A stretch of 64,000 nt of DNA from [Bacillus] selenitireducens MLS10 (GCF_000093085.1 NC_014219.1:496001-560000); one strand, 5' to 3'; counted from the first letter of the stretch, positions 50,301 through 60,193 are shown. Made by a program: numbers and translations. The notes: a model not told the origin generated them from the letters alone.

Positions 50301-51499
50301 CGAAGCGATGGTCTGATGAAGACATCGAGAAAACATTGACAAAAATGCCGGCGGTGGAGGACAGCCGCTCGAAGAACGATCTCATGGAGGCAATCGAAGC
50401 AAAGAGCGGGGGACAGCTTCAGATGCGGTCGTCGAAGAAGAAAAAACGGGCCTTTGTCGTACCGTCCATCGCAACAGCGGCGGCAATTTTGCTGATTGCG
50501 ATTCTGTTGCCGTCACTCTTTAATCAGGGGCTGCCGATTTCGAGTGATGAAAATGCGGCGACAGACGACATGGCAGTCACAAGTGACGACGGGGATGAAG
50601 AGATGACTGACAATGCCGGCAACACGGCCGAAGATACACCGCTGAATGAACCGGAATCAGAGGATGCCGGAGTGGCGACGGACAATGGAGATGATGGCGA
50701 GGCCGCCATCATGGAATCGTTGCCTTCGGCTTATCCGGTGTTCAGTGTAGAGGTAATCACGAGAGAAAGTGATTTTGTGGTCGGGGTGAGTCCGTATATT
50801 CAGGACAGTGAAGAAGTCCTTGGTGACGCAGTACTGTCGACGTTTCATACGAATGATCCCACGAGTAACGGCGCGTTTGCAGCCCTTGAGAGCGTGACGG
50901 TGGATGAGGGCGAAGCGGCGCTGATGTTCAGTGAGGAATCTCTGGTGAGCCTCACATCATCCGAGCATCAGATCATCGAATCGTTTTTCGATGAAATCTT
51001 CACGCTCTATGGCATCAGCACATACCGGTTTGAAACACCGGAAGGTCCCGGCATCCAGTTCGGTCAGGTTGGTGAAGTGATTGAAGCAGACGTGACTGAA
51101 GAAAACCGCGGTTACTACCTTGCTGAAGAAGAGGGACAGACCCTCCTTCTCAGCGCGCGGGCAGCCGGAGCGGATATGACGGGCGGAAACGGGGAACTCC
51201 TCGATTTGGAAACGCTGATCTCGCGAATGACGGATGAAGAAATTGAAGACGACTTTTTCCATCCGGTGACGGACACGGGTTTGACAATCCTGTCTGTCAG
51301 TATGTCAGCTGATGAAGTCACGCTGACATATGAAGCAGGTCCTGAGGTGACTCCGGAAGACAGGGAGCTCTTTTACCAGGCGTTCCGATATGCCGTCAAT
51401 ACCTATGGCATTGACGAACTGACGCTGATTGATGACGAAAGCGGAGAAACCATCGTTTTTACCTTTGAAGGCGGCACGATGCTTGTAGAAGACAAATGA
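50297..51499 (+). CDS. Anti-sigma factor of SigX (RsiX-like)
   Basis: A 400-residue membrane protein. The N-terminal cytosolic part (1-49; DIEKTLTKMPAVEDSRSKNDLMEAIEA) would hold SigX. One helix follows (about 52-72), then a strongly acidic linker and an extracytoplasmic region. That region contains two domains reminiscent of GerMN or RsiX C-termini (VEVITRESDFVVGVSPYI, VTDTGLTILSVSMSADEVTLTYEAGPEVTPEDRELFYQAF). Translation is coupled to sigX. Signal-dependent release or proteolysis is assumed from the family. Confidence 0.85.
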   Translation: MTKRWSDEDIEKTLTKMPAVEDSRSKNDLMEAIEAKSGGQLQMRSSKKKKRAFVVPSIATAAAILLIAILLPSLFNQGLPISSDENAATDDMAVTSDDGDEEMTDNAGNTAEDTPLNEPESEDAGVATDNGDDGEAAIMESLPSAYPVFSVEVITRESDFVVGVSPYIQDSEEVLGDAVLSTFHTNDPTSNGAFAALESVTVDEGEAALMFSEESLVSLTSSEHQIIESFFDEIFTLYGISTYRFETPEGPGIQFGQVGEVIEADVTEENRGYYLAEEEGQTLLLSARAAGADMTGGNGELLDLETLISRMTDEEIEDDFFHPVTDTGLTILSVSMSADEVTLTYEAGPEVTPEDRELFYQAFRYAVNTYGIDELTLIDDESGETIVFTFEGGTMLVEDK

Positions 51500-51515
51500 C
51501 AGAGGAATCCGGATG

Positions 51516-51551
51516 AAAGAGGGGAGCATGCAGCTTCTCTCTTTTTTTTTG
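51516..51551 (+). terminator. Terminator of the sigX operon
   Basis: AAAGAGGGGAGC / GCTTCTCTCTTT with loop ATGCA and a run of eight T. Confidence 0.9.
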
Positions 51552-51688
51552 ATGTGTAACGGTTAATCAGTGGCTGTGTTAAACTGTTGTCAACGTATAG
51601 GCTCAGATCTTGTTTGTAAGAGCGGCAAGGGGCGACGCCGAAGAACGGAGATCATCCATCCAAATCAGACGAAAAGGAGTGCTGCAGT

Positions 51689-52552
51689 GTGCTTCAGGCG
51701 GAACTTGTATTGGACATCAAAGCAACATTGGGGGAGGGGCCTTGCTGGGATGAAGACAGCCAGAAGCTGATCTGGGTGGATATCGAAGGATGCACGGTCA
51801 ACCACTTTGATCCCTCAACAGGGATGAATGCATCCACCCATGTCGGAAAGCGTGTCGGAGCGGCAGTCCAAAGAGATCAAGGCGGCCTTATCCTCGCATT
51901 GGATGACGGGTTCTATGCATTTGATCCGGACAGCGGCGAGCTCGTTCATCTGCATGACCCGGAGCCCGGTGTACAGACGAACCGGTTCAATGACGGAAAA
52001 TGCGATCCGTCCGGACGGTTTTGGGCCGGGTCCATGGTGCTGAAAGGAAGAAAGGAACGGGCGGCCCTGTACCGGATGGATCCGGACGGCTCGCTTCACA
52101 TCATGGAAACGGGCGTGACGATTTCCAATGGACTGGAATTCGATGAGGCAAGGGGCCTGATGTACTATATCGATTCGGTGACGAAACAGATCGCCCGGTA
52201 TGACTATGACGGGGAATCAGGAGAGATCCGAAACAAAACCGCAGCGTTCTCTGTCGCCGATCAGCCCGGTGTCCCGGATGGCATGACCATCGATGATGAA
52301 GGCATGCTTTGGGTGGCGTTTTTTAACGGGGGCAAGGTAGTCCGGTTTGCCCCTGATTCCGGAGCGGTGCTTGAGGAAGTGGCAGTGGCGTCATTGAAAG
52401 TGACCTCATGTACCTTTGGAGGCAGAGACTACCATGAGCTGTATATCACCACCGCCAGGGCGGATGAAGGTCAACATGAGCCTCATTCGGGCGGGCTGTT
52501 TAAAGTCCGTCTGCCGGTTTCGGGCGTGAAATCGTACAGGTTCAAAGGATAA
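51689..52552 (+). CDS. SMP-30/gluconolactonase-family lactonase
   Basis: Six-bladed beta-propeller hydrolase of 287 residues resembling regucalcin and sugar lactonases. Motifs: TLGEGPCWDEDSQKLIWVDIEG (metal-binding Glu), NRFNDGKCDPSGRFWAGSM (Asn and Asp ligands), GVTISNGLEFDEARGLMYYIDS and GVPDGMTIDDEGMLWVAFFNGGKVVRF. GTG start with AAAAGGAG upstream. Cytosolic, no signal peptide. Sugar lactone substrate not known; no sugar dehydrogenase is adjacent. Confidence 0.92.
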   Translation: MLQAELVLDIKATLGEGPCWDEDSQKLIWVDIEGCTVNHFDPSTGMNASTHVGKRVGAAVQRDQGGLILALDDGFYAFDPDSGELVHLHDPEPGVQTNRFNDGKCDPSGRFWAGSMVLKGRKERAALYRMDPDGSLHIMETGVTISNGLEFDEARGLMYYIDSVTKQIARYDYDGESGEIRNKTAAFSVADQPGVPDGMTIDDEGMLWVAFFNGGKVVRFAPDSGAVLEEVAVASLKVTSCTFGGRDYHELYITTARADEGQHEPHSGGLFKVRLPVSGVKSYRFKG

Positions 52553-52553
52553 A

Positions 52554-52613
52554 GTGATGTGAAGCTGTCAGTGAGGGGAAAGGGCCTTTTGACAGTTTCA
52601 CATCTTTTTTCAT
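52554..52613 (+). terminator. Terminator of the lactonase gene
   Basis: GATGTGAAGCTGTCA pairs with TGACAGTTTCACATC around a GC-rich loop, followed by TTTTTT. Confidence 0.85.
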
Positions 52614-52692
52614 CGGAATCACAGTTATTCCTGGAACTCTCACGGTAAGAGACAGAGGGGAACCTTCTATAGAGAGAAAAAGGAGAGATGCA

Positions 52693-53403
52693 ATGATGAA
52701 AGCAACTGTGAAAATGATGAGTGTAGCCGCCTTTGTTCCGTTGGCTTTGGCTGCCTGTGCGCCGGATAATGACGGCAATGACGGGTTGAACGGTGAGGAT
52801 CCGGAGTCCGGCAACGGGAACGCGAACAGTCAGAATGAGGGTCCGGACAGCGGCGCAGATGCCGGTGAAGTGGAGGAAATGGCTGATGAATACGGACTGG
52901 ATGTCAGCGTCTCCGGAGACACGGATGGTGAGGCACCTGATGTGACTCTCGAAGAACTTGAAGAGGCGTTCGCGTCATTTGTGATTGCAACCGAAGCGGA
53001 AGTCCTTGAATTCCTCTCGTCTCCGAATGAAGGGGAAGGCGAACAGTCCGGAGAAGGCACTGCGGATTATGCCATTCCGGGTGTGGAAGCTGAACAGGTG
53101 GACACAACGGTCGAGGTGTCGTTTTCTTATGAACTCGATGGAGATCTTGACGATGCATCCCGCTTCCCGACGTTTGCCGATGTCATGGATATTCAATCAG
53201 AAATGCCTGACGCCGGCATTCTGTCCTGGGAAGAATCCGCAGTGGACAGTGAAATCGAAGGAGCTGGCACCATAGCGGAATTTCATTCCGAAGGAGAATG
53301 GTCTCTCCATGCGACTTATGACGGGCTCAGTGTGGAAGCAAGTGAAACAGACGAATGGATCGCGGAATTCTCTACGAGTACCCTTGCAGGAATTGAGGAA
53401 TAA
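52693..53403 (+). CDS. Acidic lipoprotein, unknown function
   Basis: Lipid-anchored protein of 236 residues. Signal peptide ends in LALAACAPD; a long low-complexity acidic Gly/Asn linker follows to about residue 60. The folded part has no recognised domain (VEVSFSYELDGDLDDASRFPTFADV, HATYDGLSVEASETDEWIAEFS). AAGGAGAG precedes the ATG. The extreme acidity fits an extracellular protein of a salt-adapted bacterium. Confidence 0.75.
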   Translation: MMKATVKMMSVAAFVPLALAACAPDNDGNDGLNGEDPESGNGNANSQNEGPDSGADAGEVEEMADEYGLDVSVSGDTDGEAPDVTLEELEEAFASFVIATEAEVLEFLSSPNEGEGEQSGEGTADYAIPGVEAEQVDTTVEVSFSYELDGDLDDASRFPTFADVMDIQSEMPDAGILSWEESAVDSEIEGAGTIAEFHSEGEWSLHATYDGLSVEASETDEWIAEFSTSTLAGIEE

Positions 53404-53414
53404 AGCAGATGATG

Positions 53415-53452
53415 AGAGCCCGGTGCAGGTAGATATGCACCGGGCTCGGTTT
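53415..53452 (+). terminator. Terminator of the acidic lipoprotein gene
   Basis: GAGCCCGGTGCA / TGCACCGGGCTC followed by GGTTTATT. May also act on the convergent rocR gene. Confidence 0.8.
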
Positions 53453-53468
53453 ATTCAGTCAGCGATCT

Positions 53469-54869
53469 TTAGAGGTTGAATTTTCTCATCCGGTACTGCA
53501 GGCTCTGCCGCTTCAGGCCGAGCGTGCGGGCAGCCTGACTGATGTTGCCGCCGGCTTCTGTGAGCGACTTTTGAATGTAGGCCTTTTCCACCGTATCCAT
53601 ATACGTCTCAAGGGGAAGTCCCGGTTCAGGTTGCTGGGTGAAGAGACGTTCGGTTCCCTCGGAAGTGGCGGGCGGCTGAGTAAATTTGTGTTTCAGGTGA
53701 AGGGGAAGGTGCTGAAAGCCAATCGGCTCGTCGTCATAAATCAGATTCATCGCCCCTTCGATCGTGTGTTCAAGCTCTCTGACGTTGCCGGGCCAGTCAT
53801 ACTCGCTGAACAGATTGAACACGTCATCAGTAACTTCCTGAATATTCATCTGAAAAAGCCTGTTATATTTCCGTATGAAATGGGCAATTAAAACAGTAAG
53901 GTCCTCTTTTCGGTGTCTCAGCGGCGGAATGACAATCGATACGACACTCAGCCGGTAATACAGGTCTTCACGAAGCTTATTCTTGGAGAGTGCGTCCACG
54001 GGATCTTCGTTCATCGTGGCGATTATCCTGACGTCTACGCTCCGGCTTTTTGTGTCCCCGATTCTGCGGATCGTTTTTTCCTGAATGGCCCGCAAGAGCT
54101 TCGCCTGGAGAGAGGCGCTGAGGGAGTTGATCTCATCAAGCATCAGTGTCCCGCCGTTCGCCTGTTCAAAGAGGCCGGGGTGATCCGTTGCGCCGGTAAA
54201 CGCGCCTTTAACGGAGCCAAACAGAATCCCTTCAATCAGCGTATCGGGAAGGGCTGCACAGTTTTGGCTGATAAACGGTTTCGATGCACGGCTGCTTCCG
54301 TTGTGAATGCTTTGGGCGAAGAGTTCCTTTCCGGTTCCTGTCTCCCCGTAAATCAGCACGGAAGACGTTGTCCTTGTGGCCCGTCTCGCATTTTCCACGA
54401 CGTCTTCAATGGCGGGGCTGTTTCCGATGATCTGATCAAAGGTGAACCGGGCGTCGCTTGCTCCCCGGCTCGTTTCCCTTGAAAGGCGTTCGAGTTTGGT
54501 GATGTCCCGGGCGATTTCCACCGCGCCGATCTTCTCACCGTCCACGGTGAGCGGGAAGGTATTGTTGACGGTGGTGATTTCCTGGCCCTTAAAATTAAAG
54601 TAGACCTGCTTGGCGTCTTTGTGGACAACGTTGTTGTTCAGTGCCTGGAGAAGACGGCTCTCCTCTTCGGAATCAAAGAGGAAAATCTCCATGATCCGTT
54701 TGTTTAATACTTCCTTTGGATTCATGTCCTCCATTTCGGACATTTTCCGGTTATAGATGACGGACCGTCCTTCGGTATTGATCATGTGAATGCCGATATC
54801 CAGGTAATCGAGAAGCTTTCGGTACACAGGGTGAATGAATGCGGTATCAGTCAGTTTTTCCGGCTGCAT
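53469..54869 (-). CDS. rocR: Sigma-54-dependent activator RocR-like (PAS-AAA-Fis)
   Basis: A 466-residue enhancer-binding protein that activates arginine catabolism genes. N-terminal PAS domain (about 10-125; HMINTEGRSVIYNRKMSEME). AAA+ domain (about 145-375) with Walker A GETGTGKE, the sigma-54 contact loop KGAFTGATDHPG and Walker B GGTLMLDEIN. C-terminal Fis HTH (GGNISQAARTLGLKRQSLQYRMRKFNL). ATG with GAGGTG upstream. It is divergent from rocA, whose promoter is of the -24/-12 type, so it is the obvious activator; in B. subtilis RocR responds to ornithine or citrulline. Confidence 0.93.
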   Translation of the reverse strand: MQPEKLTDTAFIHPVYRKLLDYLDIGIHMINTEGRSVIYNRKMSEMEDMNPKEVLNKRIMEIFLFDSEEESRLLQALNNNVVHKDAKQVYFNFKGQEITTVNNTFPLTVDGEKIGAVEIARDITKLERLSRETSRGASDARFTFDQIIGNSPAIEDVVENARRATRTTSSVLIYGETGTGKELFAQSIHNGSSRASKPFISQNCAALPDTLIEGILFGSVKGAFTGATDHPGLFEQANGGTLMLDEINSLSASLQAKLLRAIQEKTIRRIGDTKSRSVDVRIIATMNEDPVDALSKNKLREDLYYRLSVVSIVIPPLRHRKEDLTVLIAHFIRKYNRLFQMNIQEVTDDVFNLFSEYDWPGNVRELEHTIEGAMNLIYDDEPIGFQHLPLHLKHKFTQPPATSEGTERLFTQQPEPGLPLETYMDTVEKAYIQKSLTEAGGNISQAARTLGLKRQSLQYRMRKFNL

Positions 54870-54932
54870 GTAGAACGGGTCACCTCACTTCGTTGGGAAC
54901 TGCTTTAAGTGTAGTAAAAAGAGGCGGGAGGT

Positions 54933-54978
54933 GCAATGATTCTTTGCGATTGGGTGCAAAATAATTCGCGGATGCAAA
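54933..54978 (+). promoter_or_regulatory. Candidate RocR upstream activating sequence
   Basis: Cluster of TTTGC/GCAA(A) half-sites: GCAA at 54933, then an inverted pair TTTGC (54943-54947) / GCAAA (54956-54960), and GCAAA at 54974. They lie 55-100 bases upstream of the -24 element, a usual distance for an enhancer-type activator. Confidence 0.5.
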
Positions 54979-55030
54979 GAGATTTTTCAGTTTTCAGAAT
55001 TGTAAGGGTTTACACAACGGGATTTTGTGT

Positions 55031-55047
55031 TTGGCATGGTTTTTGCA
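55031..55047 (+). promoter_or_regulatory. Sigma-54 (SigL) -24/-12 promoter of rocA
   Basis: TTGGCATGGTTTTTGCA: the GG and GC dinucleotides are exactly ten bases apart, fitting TTGGCAC-N5-TTGC(A/T) with one mismatch. It lies 60 bases before the rocA start. Confidence 0.9.
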
Positions 55048-55106
55048 TTGAGAATGAGTTGTCGAACATTTTTTATCAATAATGATTAAAAGGAGTGGAT
55101 TGCAAG

Positions 55107-56657
55107 ATGGTAGTACCTTACAGACATGAACCATTTACAGATTTTACGGTGGAGGAAAACCGTAAAGACTATCAGGAAGCGCTCGATTATGTAAAGAGTC
55201 AGCTCGGCAAGGAATATCCACTGATTATTAACGGAGAAAAAGTATTCACAGAAAAGAAATCTGTTTCAGAAAATCCGGCTAACCATAAAGAAGTTGTCGG
55301 CTACGTATCACAGTGCAGCCAGGACCTCGCCAAACAGGCCATGGAAGCTGCGGATGAGGCGTTCACATCGTGGAAGAAATGGGATCCGGCGGCGCGTGCG
55401 AACATTCTGTTCCGTGCATCAGCCATGATCCGTCGCAGAAAGCATGAATTCTCAGCCTGGCTCACGTATGAAGCCGGGAAGCCGTGGAAGGAAGCGGACG
55501 CAGATACAGCGGAAGCCATCGACTTCCTTGAATACTATGCCCGTCAGATCCTTCGTCTGAAGGACGGCATTCCGATTAATTCCCGTGACGGCGAGAACAA
55601 TACGTTCAATTATATCCCGCTCGGTATCGGGATCACCATTTCCCCTTGGAACTTCGCCTTTGCCATCATGGCAGGAACGACAGTGGGGCCGATGGTGGCA
55701 GGAAACACGATCCTCCTGAAGCCGGCAAGAACGACACCGGTTATCGCCTATAAGTTCATGGAAGTGCTCCTTGAAGCCGGCTTGCCAAAAGGCGTTGTCA
55801 ACTACGTGCCGGGGTCGAGCCGTGAAATCGGGGATTACCTCGTAGATCACCCGAGAACCCGCTTTATCAACTTCACCGGATCGAAGGAAGTCGGTCTGCA
55901 TATCGCAGAGCGCGCTGCAAAAGTGAACGAAGGACAGATCTGGATGAAGCGCATGATCTCGGAGATGGGCGGGAAAGATACGATCATCGTCGACAGCGAT
56001 GCGGATCTTGAACTGGCCGCAGAAGCAATCACGTATTCCGCATTCGGATTCTCCGGGCAGAAGTGTTCCGCGTGTTCACGGGTTATCGCGCATAAGGATG
56101 TGTATGATGATGTCCTGAACCGCGTGGTGGAACGCACGAAGAAGCTGACGGTCGGACCGACGTTCAAGGATAACTCCAACTTTATGGGGCCTGTGAATGA
56201 CCAGGATGCCTTCGATAAGATTCTCGACTATATTGAAGTCGGCAAGAAGGAAGGCAGGCTGATGGTTGGCGGAACAGGCGATAATTCGGAAGGGTACTTC
56301 ATTCACCCGACGGTCTTTGCCGATGTGGACTCCAAAGCCCGCGTGATGCAAGAAGAGATCTTTGGACCGGTCGTTGCCTTTGATAAGGCGGAAGACTTCG
56401 ACGAGCTCATCGAAAAAGCCAACAACACAGAGTACGGTCTGACGGGTGCGGTGATTTCGAATAACCGTGACCATCTTGAACAGGCCCGTCAGGACTTTCA
56501 TGTCGGAAATCTGTATTTCAACCGCGGTTGTACAGCTGCGATTGTCGGGTATCATCCATTCGGCGGCTTCAACATGTCCGGAACGGACTCCAAAGCCGGC
56601 GGACCGGACTATCTCCTGCACTTCCTGCAGCCTAAAACCGTATCGGATATGTTCTAA
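55107..56657 (+). CDS. rocA: L-glutamate gamma-semialdehyde (1-pyrroline-5-carboxylate) dehydrogenase
   Basis: NAD-dependent aldehyde dehydrogenase of 516 residues that oxidises glutamate semialdehyde to glutamate, the common last step of arginine and proline breakdown. Very close to B. subtilis Roc[18 protein letters not shown] at the start, [32 protein letters not shown], catalytic Cys in [12 protein letters not shown], and the C-terminal [26 protein letters not shown] with AAGGAG eleven bases upstream. First gene after the sigma-54 promoter. Confidence 0.96.
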   Translation: MVVPYRHEPFTDFTVEENRKDYQEALDYVKSQLGKEYPLIINGEKVFTEKKSVSENPANHKEVVGYVSQCSQDLAKQAMEAADEAFTSWKKWDPAARANILFRASAMIRRRKHEFSAWLTYEAGKPWKEADADTAEAIDFLEYYARQILRLKDGIPINSRDGENNTFNYIPLGIGITISPWNFAFAIMAGTTVGPMVAGNTILLKPARTTPVIAYKFMEVLLEAGLPKGVVNYVPGSSREIGDYLVDHPRTRFINFTGSKEVGLHIAERAAKVNEGQIWMKRMISEMGGKDTIIVDSDADLELAAEAITYSAFGFSGQKCSACSRVIAHKDVYDDVLNRVVERTKKLTVGPTFKDNSNFMGPVNDQDAFDKILDYIEVGKKEGRLMVGGTGDNSEGYFIHPTVFADVDSKARVMQEEIFGPVVAFDKAEDFDELIEKANNTEYGLTGAVISNNRDHLEQARQDFHVGNLYFNRGCTAAIVGYHPFGGFNMSGTDSKAGGPDYLLHFLQPKTVSDMF

Positions 56658-56672
56658 AAACTATGACTCACT

Positions 56673-56722
56673 GACTTCCCGGGGAATTTTCTTTGGGAAG
56701 TCCTCTCTAAAAGAGGGGTCAG
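56673..56722 (+). repeat. Structured spacer between rocA and rocD
   Basis: GACTTCCC / GGGAAGTC (56673-56702) and then CTCTC-TAAAA-GAGGG. An outer CTGAC/GTCAG pairing could compete with the first stem. No T run, so it may set relative expression of rocA and rocD rather than end transcription. Confidence 0.45.
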
Positions 56723-56738
56723 TTATCGAGGTGATTAC

Positions 56739-57932
56739 ATGACCAAAACGATGGATATTATTGAAGTCACGGAGAAATACGGTGCGAGGAACTACCACCC
56801 GCTTCCGATCGTGATCGCAAAAGCCGAAGGTGTCTGGGTGGAGGACCCGGAAGGGAACCGCTATATTGACATGCTGAGTGCCTACTCCGCGGTCAACCAG
56901 GGGCACCGTCATCCGAAAATCATTCAGGCCCTGAAGGATCAGGCAGACCGGATTACCCTCACTTCGAGGGCGTTCCATAATGATCAGCTCGGCGCTTTTT
57001 ATGAAAAAGTCTCCAAGATGACAAATAAAGACATGGTTCTGCCGATGAATACGGGAGCTGAAGCCGTTGAAACTGCGGTCAAAGCCGTGCGGCGCTGGGC
57101 GTACCGGGTGAAAGGCGTGCCGGAAAACCAGGCGGAAATCATCGTCTGCGAAGAGAACTTTCACGGACGGACGATGACGGCTGTTTCCCTGTCTTCCAAT
57201 GAGGCATACAAAAAGGACTTCGGTCCGATGCTCCCGGGAATCAAAGTGATCCCATACGGCGATTTGAACGCCCTTAAAGAAGCGATTACACCGAATACAG
57301 CGGCTTTTCTGTTTGAACCGATTCAGGGTGAGGCAGGCATTAATATGCCGCCTGAAGGCTTTTTGAAAGAAGCGTATGAGCTTTGCCGGGAAAACCGGGT
57401 TCTTTACGTGGCGGACGAAATCCAGTGCGGTCTCGCCCGTTCAGGCAAGCTGTTTGCCTGTGACTGGGAAGAGGTCGAGCCGGATATGTATATTCTCGGA
57501 AAGGCCCTTGGGGGCGGCGTCATGCCGATCTCCTGTGTGGCAGCCAACGAAGAGATTCTCGGGGTCTTTGAGCCGGGCTCTCACGGTTCCACGTTCGGAG
57601 GCAACCCGCTTTCCTGCGCCGTTTCCGTTGCAGCGCTCGATGTTATAGAATCCGAACAGCTCGCAGAGCGGAGTCTTCGGCTCGGGACGTATTTCAAAGA
57701 ACAGCTCGAGACCCTTGATAACCCGAAAATCCGGGAAGTCAGAGGACGGGGACTGTTTATCGGGGTTGAAATGACGGAGGCGGCCAGACCATACTGTGAA
57801 GCATTAAAGGAAAAGGGGCTCCTTTGTAAAGAAACCCATGAGAACGTCATCCGATTTGCACCGCCGCTCGTGATCTCTGAAGAGGATCTCGACTGGGCAA
57901 TCGGACAGATCAAAGATGTGCTGAAAGGCTGA
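56739..57932 (+). CDS. rocD: Ornithine aminotransferase
   Basis: PLP-dependent enzyme of 397 residues converting ornithine and 2-oxoglutarate to glutamate semialdehyde and glutamate. Motifs: [80 protein letters not shown] and the PLP lysine in [16 protein letters not shown] with CGAGGTGA upstream. Feeds its product to RocA directly upstream. Second gene of the catabolic cluster. Confidence 0.96.
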   Translation: MTKTMDIIEVTEKYGARNYHPLPIVIAKAEGVWVEDPEGNRYIDMLSAYSAVNQGHRHPKIIQALKDQADRITLTSRAFHNDQLGAFYEKVSKMTNKDMVLPMNTGAEAVETAVKAVRRWAYRVKGVPENQAEIIVCEENFHGRTMTAVSLSSNEAYKKDFGPMLPGIKVIPYGDLNALKEAITPNTAAFLFEPIQGEAGINMPPEGFLKEAYELCRENRVLYVADEIQCGLARSGKLFACDWEEVEPDMYILGKALGGGVMPISCVAANEEILGVFEPGSHGSTFGGNPLSCAVSVAALDVIESEQLAERSLRLGTYFKEQLETLDNPKIREVRGRGLFIGVEMTEAARPYCEALKEKGLLCKETHENVIRFAPPLVISEEDLDWAIGQIKDVLKG

Positions 57933-58036
57933 CGCTCAGCCTGAATGTGGCCGGGTGCCAAAATGCTCCCTCCCACATCGGCATCCGGAACACAATCTGA
58001 AGCATGTGTCTGACACAGAAAGAGGGGTTGACAGCG

Positions 58037-58945
58037 ATGATTACAAGAAACCTGTTTTTATTTTTATCCCAGAATAAATATGTCAAAGGGAAGGCAAGAA
58101 AATGGGGGCCGAAACTCGGTGCCCATAGCCTGATTGCAGGGGAAACGATCCAGGAAGCGATGGATACCGTACGTGAATTGAATGCGAAAGGCCTGTCTGC
58201 GACAGTCGATCATCTAGGTGAGTTCGTCTATACACGTGAAGAAGCGGAAGAGTCCGCCAATTACTGCATGCGCACCCTGGATGCCATTGCAGAGAGCGGC
58301 GTGGACTGTAATCTGTCTCTGAAGCTGACGTCACTTGGCCTTGACGTGGACCGCAACCTTTGCCGGGATAATATGATGGCCATCCTTGAAACGGCTGAGA
58401 AACATGGTGGGATCTTTGTCCGGATTGACATGGAGGACTACTCCCATCTCGATGCGACTCTGGAGCTGCTTCATGAACTGCGCCAGACGTATACCAACGT
58501 CGGTACAGCTGTACAGGGTTACCTGTTCCGGGCTGAGAAAGACGTGGATCGTCTTAAGGGGACGAATATCCGTCTGATCAAGGGCGCGTACAAAGAATCA
58601 CCTGAGGTGGTCTATCAGAAACAGGAAGATGTCGATGCCAACTATGTCAAGATCATCAAGCGTCATATGCTGAATGGCAGCTATGCCGCCGTTGCGACAC
58701 ATGATCACAACGTAATCGCTGAAATCAAGCAGTTTGCCGAGGACAACGGGATTCCGCGTGAACAGTTTGAGTTTCAGATGCTGTACGGTTTCCGCACGGA
58801 TATGCAGGAGGAAATCGTAAAAGAAGGCTACAAGATGCGAATCTATGTCCCGTTTGGGGAAGACTGGTACGGTTATTATATGAGAAGGATGGCGGAGCGT
58901 CCGCAAAATATTGTATTCGGCGTTCGCGGGCTGTTGTCCAAGTAA
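58037..58945 (+). CDS. putB: Proline dehydrogenase
   Basis: FAD-dependent enzyme of 302 residues oxidising proline to pyrroline-5-carboxylate, which RocA then uses. TIM-barrel features: KGLSATVDHLGEFVYTREEA, LSLKLTSLGLD, FVRIDMEDYSHLDATL, GTAVQGYLFRAEKDVDRL, RLIKGAYKESPEVVYQ, VATHDHNVI and FQMLYGFRTDMQEE. ATG nine bases after GAGGGG. A proline gene inside a roc cluster joins both amino-acid routes in one transcript; PutB/FadM-like single-domain form. Confidence 0.94.
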   Translation: MITRNLFLFLSQNKYVKGKARKWGPKLGAHSLIAGETIQEAMDTVRELNAKGLSATVDHLGEFVYTREEAEESANYCMRTLDAIAESGVDCNLSLKLTSLGLDVDRNLCRDNMMAILETAEKHGGIFVRIDMEDYSHLDATLELLHELRQTYTNVGTAVQGYLFRAEKDVDRLKGTNIRLIKGAYKESPEVVYQKQEDVDANYVKIIKRHMLNGSYAAVATHDHNVIAEIKQFAEDNGIPREQFEFQMLYGFRTDMQEEIVKEGYKMRIYVPFGEDWYGYYMRRMAERPQNIVFGVRGLLSK

Positions 58946-59041
58946 ACAAAAGAACCCAAATATGAACCAGGGCGTGCCGGAGGGGTCAAAATCTGTACGG
59001 TTACGTCCTTTCTTTATTTTGATGAAATGGAGTGGTCAATC

Positions 59042-59944
59042 ATGAACAGACAGTTATCGATTATCGGCGTCCCGATGGACCTCGGTCAAAATCGCCGGGG
59101 AGTGGATATGGGACCGAGTGCGATGCGTTATGCCGGGGTGGTGGATCGCCTGACGGCACTCGGGTATGAGGTGGAAGACCGCGGTGATGTCCGCATTGGC
59201 AGATCCTCTGAAGAAGAGGAAAGCCAGTCAAATCTCAAGGATCTGCATGAAGTGGTGGATGCCAACAAGGCGCTTGCCAAAGAGGTGAAGTCTGTAGTTG
59301 AAGCAGAACGCTTTCCTCTCGTTCTCGGTGGGGATCACAGCATCGCGATTGGGACGCTTGCCGGTGTCTCGGAACCGTTTGAAAACATGGGAGTGATCTG
59401 GTACGACGCCCATGGTGATCTGAATACCGGGGAGACGTCCCCTTCGGGTAATATTCACGGGATGCCCCTTGCGGTGAGCCTTGGGATCGGGCATCCGTCC
59501 CTGACGGAAATCGGCGGATACGCACCAAAGGTTAAACCGGAAAATATCGTGATCATCGGTGCAAGATCCCTCGATGAAGGCGAACGGAAGCTGATCAGGG
59601 AAAAAGGGATTCAGGTGTATACGATGCATGAGGTGGACCGGTACGGGATGTCTCATGTTATGCAGGAGGCACTGTCGTACCTGAAAGACAGGCAGACGGA
59701 CGGCGTTCATTTAAGTCTTGATCTTGATGCCCTTGATCCTCAGGATGCACCGGGTGTCGGGACACCGGTGCTTGGAGGCACGTCCTACCGGGAGACGCAT
59801 CTTGCCATGGAGATCCTCGCAGATGCCGACATCCTGACATCTGCGGAGTTCGTTGAGGTGAATCCGATTCTCGACGTAAAGAACAAGACAGCCGAAGCGG
59901 GTGTTGGTCTCATCGGATCACTGTTCGGAGAGAAACTGCTCTGA
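59042..59944 (+). CDS. rocF: Arginase
   Basis: Manganese enzyme of 300 residues splitting arginine to ornithine and urea, the first step of the route. Metal-binding motifs GGDHSIAIG, WYDAHGDLNTGE and HLSLDLDALDPQDAPG are intact; the N-terminal SIIGVPMDLGQNRRGVDMGPSAMRYAG is typical of RocF. The ATG is chosen nine bases after GGAG. Last gene before a strong terminator. No arginine permease or urease is in the window. Confidence 0.96.
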   Translation: MNRQLSIIGVPMDLGQNRRGVDMGPSAMRYAGVVDRLTALGYEVEDRGDVRIGRSSEEEESQSNLKDLHEVVDANKALAKEVKSVVEAERFPLVLGGDHSIAIGTLAGVSEPFENMGVIWYDAHGDLNTGETSPSGNIHGMPLAVSLGIGHPSLTEIGGYAPKVKPENIVIIGARSLDEGERKLIREKGIQVYTMHEVDRYGMSHVMQEALSYLKDRQTDGVHLSLDLDALDPQDAPGVGTPVLGGTSYRETHLAMEILADADILTSAEFVEVNPILDVKNKTAEAGVGLIGSLFGEKLL

Positions 59945-59961
59945 ATGCCTGTGAAACATTC

Positions 59962-59999
59962 AAACCCCCTCCTGCATCTGTTGCGGGAGGGGGTTTTTA
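59962..59999 (+). terminator. Terminator of the roc/put cluster
   Basis: AAACCCCCTCC / GGAGGGGGTTT with a T run. Confidence 0.92.
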
Positions 60000-60050
60000 T
60001 ACATGAAGTGTTAAAAAGTTGTTCATTTTGTGACAAGCCGAACGGAGACG

Positions 60051-60079
60051 TTGACCCTCCCCGGGGCACGTGCTATAAT
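60051..60079 (+). promoter_or_regulatory. Sigma-A promoter of fbpC
   Basis: TTGACC (60051-60056), 17-base spacer, TATAAT (60074-60079). Confidence 0.8.
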
Positions 60080-60084
60080 TCAAT

Positions 60085-60103
60085 CAGAATGAAAATCATT
60101 CTC
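60085..60103 (+). promoter_or_regulatory. Fur box of fbpC
   Basis: Matches the 19-base Fur consensus at 15 positions (core GAATGAAAATCATTC). It starts six bases after the -10 box and so covers the transcription start. Iron repression expected. Confidence 0.75.
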
Positions 60104-60193
60104 AGTGATAATCGCAGTGAATGAGATCGTATAGTGAGACGTTGACAGGTGCTGAACATTCATTTTTGAAGGACATACGGGGAGGTAGTTCCA

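Noticed and set aside
51557-51590. Third SigX promoter upstream of the lactonase gene
   Set aside because: TGTAAC is present, but no CGWC occurs at 16 or 17 bases.
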